A DNA stretch of 44,306 nucleotides. Source: Verrucomicrobiota bacterium (GTDB lineage Bacteria; Verrucomicrobiota; Verrucomicrobiia; Opitutales; Opitutaceae). Of the stretch, positions 39,611-44,306 are shown one piece after another. The translations under genes were made by a program, and so were the position numbers. Numbering within the stretch: position 1 is the stretch's first letter; each line of letters opens with the position of its first letter. Under the pieces are notes generated by a model. The model made no database searches. It had not been told where the DNA came from and saw nothing but the letters and a program-made list of their open reading frames with translations. Location of the stretch: NCBI GenBank assembly GCA_023443455.1, contig JAEZUE010000035.1, positions 1-44,306 on the forward strand, read 5' to 3'.

Positions 39611-40722
39611 AGAAACAAAAAATTTGGATAGTCGGACTAATGACGATATTGCTCGTTGGTCTTTCCTGGTTGTTGCTGCGTGATCCCGCCGCCCCGCAGG
39701 AAGGGAAAACTCAGAATGGGCGAACCGCCTCAATTGGTGGGCAGGATTCTTCCGAAAGCGGCAAGAGTGATGTTGCGGCTGCGGATTTGGCTCGGATTCC
39801 GGGTCTCGCTAACGACGAGCAAAAGCGAGCTCGAGTTCTGGAACTGCGAGAGATTATGGACCAAGCGAACCAGCCGATTCAGTTTTGGGGAAAGGTGGTT
39901 GATCAATGCAACACGCCTCTATCGGGAGTGGAAGTCCAGTTAAGTATTAGGCACACCCGCGAGCGCGTGCCTGGCGCCACCGAGGATGTTTTCGAGTACC
40001 TCGACATAATTACCGATGGCGAAGGATTGTTTAGGGTGGCCGATCGAAAGGGTGCGCTTGTCGGAGTAGAATCTCTTACGAAGAATGGGTATGAGGCTCC
40101 CTATGTTGGAAACCGTGTGTATTGGTACGCCGCAGCAGTTAAAGCTATGAAATTCTCTCCGGATGAAAACAACCCCGAGGTTTTCCGCATGTGGAGGAGA
40201 TCTGGCGCGGAAAGACTTATTCAAAAAGGCATCAGTACTCGTATTCCCTATGACGGCCGGTCGGTTCTCTTTGATTTGCAGTATGGTACTGAGGTCGCGT
40301 CTGGTGGCGATTTGCGTGTCACGCTTCTTCGCACGCCATTGGTCATCAAGCGAGGGCAACAGAAGTATGACTGGACTGCGACGATTGAGGCGGTCGAAGG
40401 CGGATTAATCGAAACTACGGATGAGTTTATGTACCTGGCACCGGACACAGGATACGTTTTTAAGCTAGTGCTCGCAGTCTCAGCTAAAGACCCGCATTGG
40501 AGCCCGGATAAGGAAATATTTTTTTATCTCAGGGGCCGAGGCGGTCGCACCTACAGCCGTGTCAAGGCGAAGTTTATGACCGACTCAGAGAAACCAAAGA
40601 CCCTATTTGTCCTTGATTCATTCACCAATCCTAGCGGTTCGCGAAACCTAGAATATGATCCGTCGCAGGACTTGGTGCCAACGGTCCGGCTACAGCCGAC
40701 TACTACGCCCGGGGCTCCATAG
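39607..40722 (+). CDS. Membrane-anchored protein with a carboxypeptidase-regulatory-like domain (paralogue 1)
   Basis: A 371-residue protein. The N-terminus MKKQKIWIVGLMTILLVGLS is a single uncleaved or signal anchor, followed by a Gly/Ser linker. A beta-sandwich of the carboxypeptidase regulatory type (about 90-160: FWGKVVDQCNTPLSGVEVQL, then DGEGLFRV) is followed by about 170 residues I do not recognise. It ends with the motif NPSGSRNLEYDP before a Pro/Thr tail. It is about 45% similar throughout to the protein at 41492-42559. Start overlaps the stop of the large hydrolase gene, so the two are translated together and probably act together outside the cytoplasmic membrane. Confidence 0.85.
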   Translation: MKKQKIWIVGLMTILLVGLSWLLLRDPAAPQEGKTQNGRTASIGGQDSSESGKSDVAAADLARIPGLANDEQKRARVLELREIMDQANQPIQFWGKVVDQCNTPLSGVEVQLSIRHTRERVPGATEDVFEYLDIITDGEGLFRVADRKGALVGVESLTKNGYEAPYVGNRVYWYAAAVKAMKFSPDENNPEVFRMWRRSGAERLIQKGISTRIPYDGRSVLFDLQYGTEVASGGDLRVTLLRTPLVIKRGQQKYDWTATIEAVEGGLIETTDEFMYLAPDTGYVFKLVLAVSAKDPHWSPDKEIFFYLRGRGGRTYSRVKAKFMTDSEKPKTLFVLDSFTNPSGSRNLEYDPSQDLVPTVRLQPTTTPGAP

Positions 40723-40725
40723 GTA

Positions 40726-41047
40726 ATGGGAAATGTGTCACCTCACGGATATCAACCGAAACTTGTGGTCCAGATGCCTGCTGATGATCCGGGGTGGACG
40801 GACGAAATGAGTATCGAGCTCTACTTGAAGAGTCAGGGAGGGGGAGCACTTCAGTGCTGTGAAGCTCGATGTGATGGTTGGTTCCGAGAAGCCGACAACC
40901 GGGGTTTCGTTTTGTTCGTTCTTGAATCCGTCGGGTTCGAGGAATCTCGAATACGACCCGTTGCAGGATGTAGTGCCATCGGCTCGGCCGAAGTCTACGA
41001 CGCCCCCTGAGAGTTCTCCGAGCGGCGATGCCGTCCCCACACCGTGA
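40726..41047 (+). pseudogene. Frameshifted 3' remnant of a third paralogue
   Basis: Translation in one frame gives YQPKLVVQMPADDPGWTDEM, then after a frameshift near 40845-40860 VGSEKPTTGVSFCSF and NPSGSRNLEYDPLQDVVPSA. These match the last about 100 residues of the protein at 41492-42559 in order (YQSKIVLHMEANDANWTD..., VGSDRAGTPFSITSF..., NPSGSRNLEYDPLQDVVPSA). The final 60 bases are almost identical to that gene. There is no 5' half. Confidence 0.85.
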
Positions 41048-41050
41048 GCA

Positions 41051-41419
41051 ATGCCCGCCGATGATGACACTGCTGATGGAAGGAAATACGTGGAAACTAC
41101 GACCGCTGAGATCATAGCATGTGCGTTTGTGCTTCTGCTCGGCTTTGTCGCCCTCGGTTTGATCGGTTATGCCATCTATCTTGCCCAGCATGTTCACGGT
41201 CCGGGCTTCGAAGGTCTGGGTGTTGCCATCTATGGTGGTGCGGGAGCCGTGCTGTCCGGACTGGGCAGTCTCTGCGCGTACATCGCCAAGAAAGAAAAGA
41301 AATCGGGGCTTCAAACGGTCTGGGGTGTGGCGCGATGGCTGAACTACGGGATGTTCATCACGGTAGTCGCCTACGCGGCATGGCTCGTAATCCAGGCGAA
41401 ACTGGAGGGGAAAGCATAG
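41051..41419 (+). CDS. Small membrane protein with three predicted helices
   Basis: A 122-residue protein. A charged N-terminus (MPADDDTADGRKYVETTTAE) is followed by hydrophobic stretches at about 21-45, 55-78 and 95-115, with KKEKK between the second and third. No family recognised. It begins three bases after the stop of the degraded paralogue, so it may originally have been coupled to that gene, and it is part of the same island as the hydrolase. A membrane partner or protective role is speculation. Confidence 0.7.
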   Translation: MPADDDTADGRKYVETTTAEIIACAFVLLLGFVALGLIGYAIYLAQHVHGPGFEGLGVAIYGGAGAVLSGLGSLCAYIAKKEKKSGLQTVWGVARWLNYGMFITVVAYAAWLVIQAKLEGKA

Positions 41420-41491
41420 GCGACGGGAAACGGTAGGTCGTAAAATAGGGGCAAGATGAGGTTGCCCTGATTCCTCTTTCGATCTTCAGCC

Positions 41492-42559
41492 ATGAATAGC
41501 AGAGCCCTTTCCTTTGGCATGTTGCTGATGGCTGCAGGTACCGGCCTCGCGTTCCGGTTGGGTGCTCGACTGCCTCATCTCGGCGGGGCGTTGACGGCCC
41601 AAGACTCTTCGGTCGTAAGGCCGGGCGGAGGGTACCAAACTGGCCGTTCTCGATCCGAGGAGCTCGGGGAGATCGCCCGGAAATCGAATGTGCCGATAGA
41701 TTTTTTCGGACTGGTTCTCGATCAAGACGGCCAACCGATTCCTGATGTCAGGGTTACCTTGTCGATCCGTACGGCACAAGAGGTGGCGACGGACGTTTAC
41801 AGCGATATCTTTGAACATCCAGTACTAACAACGGGCGCGGATGGTCGGTTTGCCCTGCGCGGTGCCAGGGGGGCGCTACTCTCGCTCAAGTCGTTGGAGA
41901 AGCCAGGGTACGCGGCATCCGAGAAGAGCCTGAACCGGGCCCATTACTGGTACTGGCGCGACCCGAGACTCGTGTTTCATCCGGATTCAAGCAGCCCTGA
42001 GGTTTTCCGCATGTTGAAGCAAGCTGGAGCCGAGCGTTTGGTGCGGAAAGGTATTGGCCACGCGATCCCCTACGATGGGCGCCCAACGAGTTTTGACCTG
42101 TTCGCCGGCTCCGTGGTTGGGAACGGGGGCGATTTGCGCGTCACTCTCGTACGCGATCCAGTTCAGATTCGATGGGGCCAGCGAAACTACGAATGGACGG
42201 CTACCGTCGAAGCACTCGACGGTGGAGTGATTGAGTCGAGCGACGAGCAAATGTACCGCGCCCCTGTCGATGGCTATCAATCGAAGATTGTTCTCCACAT
42301 GGAGGCGAACGATGCCAACTGGACCGACACCAAAGATGTGACTGTCTATCTGAAACTTCGAGGCGGGAAATACTACGGCCGCGCCGAGCTCAAATTTATG
42401 GTCGGCTCGGATCGAGCGGGCACGCCGTTCAGCATAACTTCTTTCGTCAATCCGTCCGGATCGAGGAATCTCGAATACGACCCCTTGCAGGATGTAGTGC
42501 CATCGGCTCGGCCGAAGTCCGCGACAACCCCCGGGAGTTCCCCGGGCGCGAGCGAGTAA
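41492..42559 (+). CDS. Membrane-anchored protein with a carboxypeptidase-regulatory-like domain (paralogue 2)
   Basis: A 355-residue protein. An N-terminal hydrophobic segment (MNSRALSFGMLLMAAGTGLA) exports or anchors it. The regulatory-type beta-sandwich is FFGLVLDQDGQPIPDVRVTL, then TGADGRFALRGARGALLSL. The shared second half has PEVFRMLKQAGAERLVRKGI (paralogue 1: PEVFRMWRRSGAERLIQKGI), IPYDGRP, GGDLRVTLVRDP and NPSGSRNLEYDP. It is the last gene of the island and is followed by a possible terminator. Tandem copies plus a broken copy show repeated duplication here. Confidence 0.85.
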   Translation: MNSRALSFGMLLMAAGTGLAFRLGARLPHLGGALTAQDSSVVRPGGGYQTGRSRSEELGEIARKSNVPIDFFGLVLDQDGQPIPDVRVTLSIRTAQEVATDVYSDIFEHPVLTTGADGRFALRGARGALLSLKSLEKPGYAASEKSLNRAHYWYWRDPRLVFHPDSSSPEVFRMLKQAGAERLVRKGIGHAIPYDGRPTSFDLFAGSVVGNGGDLRVTLVRDPVQIRWGQRNYEWTATVEALDGGVIESSDEQMYRAPVDGYQSKIVLHMEANDANWTDTKDVTVYLKLRGGKYYGRAELKFMVGSDRAGTPFSITSFVNPSGSRNLEYDPLQDVVPSARPKSATTPGSSPGASE

Positions 42560-42605
42560 CCACCGCGGGGCCCGCCTTGTTTTTCCCCGCATCTGCGCCT
42601 ACCAG

Positions 42606-42640
42606 CCCCCGGCCGCACCAGCCCGCGCCGGGGGTTCTTC
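42606..42640 (+). terminator. Possible terminator after the island
   Basis: CCCCCGGC and GCCGGGGG form an 8-bp stem with a 13-base loop, followed by TTCTTC. The T-run is weak. The gap 42560-42853 otherwise holds a heptad tract and a decayed family C half-repeat near 42795-42816. Confidence 0.45.
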
Positions 42641-42727
42641 GTGGCGCCCCGCTTCCGCCCCAGCGCCCCTGACCAATAGCGCCGTCCACCGCCCACGGTG
42701 CACGGACTACCGTCAACCGATCGGAAA

Positions 42728-42762
42728 TCCATCCGCCGATCGCCCATCCCCCATCGTCCATT
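42728..42762. repeat. Degenerate heptad repeat (CCATCNN family)
   Basis: TCCATCC, GCCGATC, GCCCATC, CCCCATC, GTCCATT, followed by TTT. Same family as at 3707-3755 and 35357-35398. Confidence 0.6.
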
Positions 42763-42853
42763 TTTGTGTGGCGCAGCGCCCCGGGTTTCTGCCTTAAACG
42801 ACGCCTGTTCTGCGAGCCCACCGTGTACCACCCTACACGGCCCAAATCTTTTC

Positions 42854-44306
42854 ATGGACACCCAGACCGCCCCTCAAGCCCGCCCCACCCTCCAAACCCT
42901 TCCCGGTGACGACGTGCGCCAGATCCTGTGGCGCTTCAGCGACCGCTACGACATCCAGATGCTCGTGCAGTCCACCCGCGGTGTCGCCCGCGGCATCGTG
43001 GCCCAGCTCGTCGCCCAGGGCGCGCGCAATACCCACGAGTGGACCCCGGAAAAGAACGAGCTGCTTGCCGCCTACGATGCCGCTGGCATCACCACGGCTT
43101 TCATGGACCCGCACCAGGGCGGCTTCATCGAGGGCCCGAAGAATCTCGTTCTCTCCCTGATCTGCATGGAGCTCGCGTGGGTCGATGCCGGTGCCGCCAC
43201 CGGTTCGCTCGCCGGCAACCTCGCCCTCTCGCCCATCCACGAACGCGGCACCCCGGAACAACGCGACTACTACATGAGCAAGTGCGTGCCGCCGCAACCC
43301 GGCGACGACCGCCCGATCTGGCGCGGCGCCTTCGCGCTCACCGAGCCGCTGCCGTACGTGGGCGTCGAGACCGGCCTGCTTTGCGGCAAGGTCAAGATCG
43401 CCGAGTGGAACGAAGGCCAGGAGCCCATGCTCCACATCGACAAGCGCGCCCGCTTCATCACGAACATGGGCTTCGCCAACTTCGCCACCGTCGCCGTCGA
43501 TTCCGCCGACCCGCGCATCAAGACCAGCTGCATGGTCATCATCGAGGAGACCGATCCCGGCATCTTCGACCGCGGCGCGCCCACCCACAAGATGGTGCAC
43601 CAGCTCTCCTCCACCAACGACCCGGTCTTCAACATGACCGTGCCGGCCTCGCGTATCATCGGCGGCTACACGGTGAAGGACGGCGTCATCATCCCGAAGT
43701 ATTCGCACGGCGAGATCATCGAGGCCGTCTTCCGCCGCACCCGCGTGCCCGTCGGTGTGATGACCTCGGCCAAACTTCTCTCCGCCGTCGAACCGATCAT
43801 CCGCTACCAGCGCACCCGGTTCCGCGGCGCCGCCAGCGTCAACCCCGGCACCCCGCGCTTCGAGCTCGGTCTCCAACAAAAGGAGGACTGCCTCCAGCGC
43901 CTCGTCGACATCTGGGCCACCGGCGAGGCCGGCGCCGCCCTCGGCATGGCGACCGCCCGCCTCTTCGACGAGCTCGACCCGCTCGAGAAGATCAAGGACG
44001 CCAAGTTCGCCGAGCAGGGCATCGTCACCGGCATGCAGCAGATGAAGGCGTTCCGCGCCCTCACCAAGCCCGCGCTCGAGCTCGTCGCACTCGCCGCCCA
44101 GCCCGAGGCCGAGCGCGACGCCATCCGCTTCGAGGCCCTCAAGGCCGACCCGCTCGTCCAATACCTCGTGCTCGACGCCCAGGCCAACGTCCTCTGCCCC
44201 GCCACCAAACTCTGGAACACCGGCCACGGCGCCACGATGATGCGCGAGGCCGTCGCCCTCATGGGCGGCTACGGCATCACCGAGGACTGCCCCGGCTTCC
44301 TCGGCC
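42854..44306 (+). CDS. Acyl-CoA dehydrogenase family protein, cut by the window end
   Basis: 484 codons are open from the ATG at 42854 to the last base, so the 3' end is missing. The N-terminal helical domain includes FMDPHQGGFIEGPKNLVLSL, with GAATGSLAGNLALSPI in the substrate-tunnel region. The beta domain has GAFALTEPLPYVGVETG, equivalent to the FAD-contacting A.TEP..GSD segment, and the C-terminal helices include REAVALMGGYGITEDCPGF, the family's Q.LGG.GY-like motif. It belongs to the larger (about 560-600 residue) FadE-like class. It would oxidise an acyl-CoA with electron transfer flavoprotein; chain specificity cannot be told. Confidence 0.85.
   Translation, partial: MDTQTAPQARPTLQTLPGDDVRQILWRFSDRYDIQMLVQSTRGVARGIVAQLVAQGARNTHEWTPEKNELLAAYDAAGITTAFMDPHQGGFIEGPKNLVLSLICMELAWVDAGAATGSLAGNLALSPIHERGTPEQRDYYMSKCVPPQPGDDRPIWRGAFALTEPLPYVGVETGLLCGKVKIAEWNEGQEPMLHIDKRARFITNMGFANFATVAVDSADPRIKTSCMVIIEETDPGIFDRGAPTHKMVHQLSSTNDPVFNMTVPASRIIGGYTVKDGVIIPKYSHGEIIEAVFRRTRVPVGVMTSAKLLSAVEPIIRYQRTRFRGAASVNPGTPRFELGLQQKEDCLQRLVDIWATGEAGAALGMATARLFDELDPLEKIKDAKFAEQGIVTGMQQMKAFRALTKPALELVALAAQPEAERDAIRFEALKADPLVQYLVLDAQANVLCPATKLWNTGHGATMMREAVALMGGYGITEDCPGFLG

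Overview
The window looks like a chromosomal segment of a high-GC, free-living, nitrogen-fixing bacterium, most likely Verrucomicrobiota (Opitutaceae-like). This placement is inferred from three things: the nif gene types, the plant-polysaccharide enzymes (CE2, GH127), and a very dense set of GTAG-ended palindromic repeats. No rRNA or tRNA is present to confirm it.

Layout. 1-4.6 kb: a secreted CE2-type esterase, a 107-bp repeat array, a purine permease (minus strand) and a SUI1/YciH-type translation factor. 4.6-10.5 kb: the complete 2-oxoglutarate dehydrogenase complex, sucA-sucB-lpdA. 10.5-11.6 kb: a nucleotidyltransferase gene pair lying between lpdA and a duplicated scrap of the lpdA 3' end, followed by a 5'-truncated diacylglycerol kinase gene. 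11.7-17.8 kb: GH127 arabinofuranosidase with a divergent AraC regulator, an aldehyde dehydrogenase and a secreted protein with a degenerate metalloprotease-like motif.

18-33 kb: the nitrogen-fixation region. On the minus strand the order of transcription is nifH-nifD-nifK, GNAT acetyltransferase-nifE-nifN-nifB, ferritin-[2Fe-2S] ferredoxin-2[4Fe-4S] ferredoxin, then nifV and a small unknown gene. Divergent from nifH are draG-draT, which reversibly ADP-ribosylate NifH. NifD and NifK are of the Clostridium pasteurianum type: NifD has an insertion of about 50 residues and NifK a short N-terminus. No nifI1/nifI2 lies between nifH and nifD. Sigma-54-like -24/-12 sites with exact GG-N10-GC spacing stand before nifH, the acetyltransferase gene, nifV and draG.

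33-35.9 kb: menD with a small membrane protein gene, then dtd. 36-42.6 kb: an AT-richer accessory island. It has a 1171-residue secreted calcium-repeat/alpha-beta hydrolase protein, translationally overlapped by an anchored protein, then a frameshifted remnant of a paralogue of that protein, a small membrane protein and a second intact paralogue. 42.85 kb to the end: an acyl-CoA dehydrogenase cut by the window edge.

The most unusual feature is the repeat landscape. Several families of REPIN-like inverted repeats with GTAG...CTAC ends sit in intergenic gaps, inside nifE, and at stop codons. A second class consists of degenerate tandem repeats with 7-, 8- or 9-bp periods. These lie directly before start codons (sucB, lpdA, ferritin, [2Fe-2S] ferredoxin, nifK, dtd) and are also read in frame inside sucB, lpdA and nifN.
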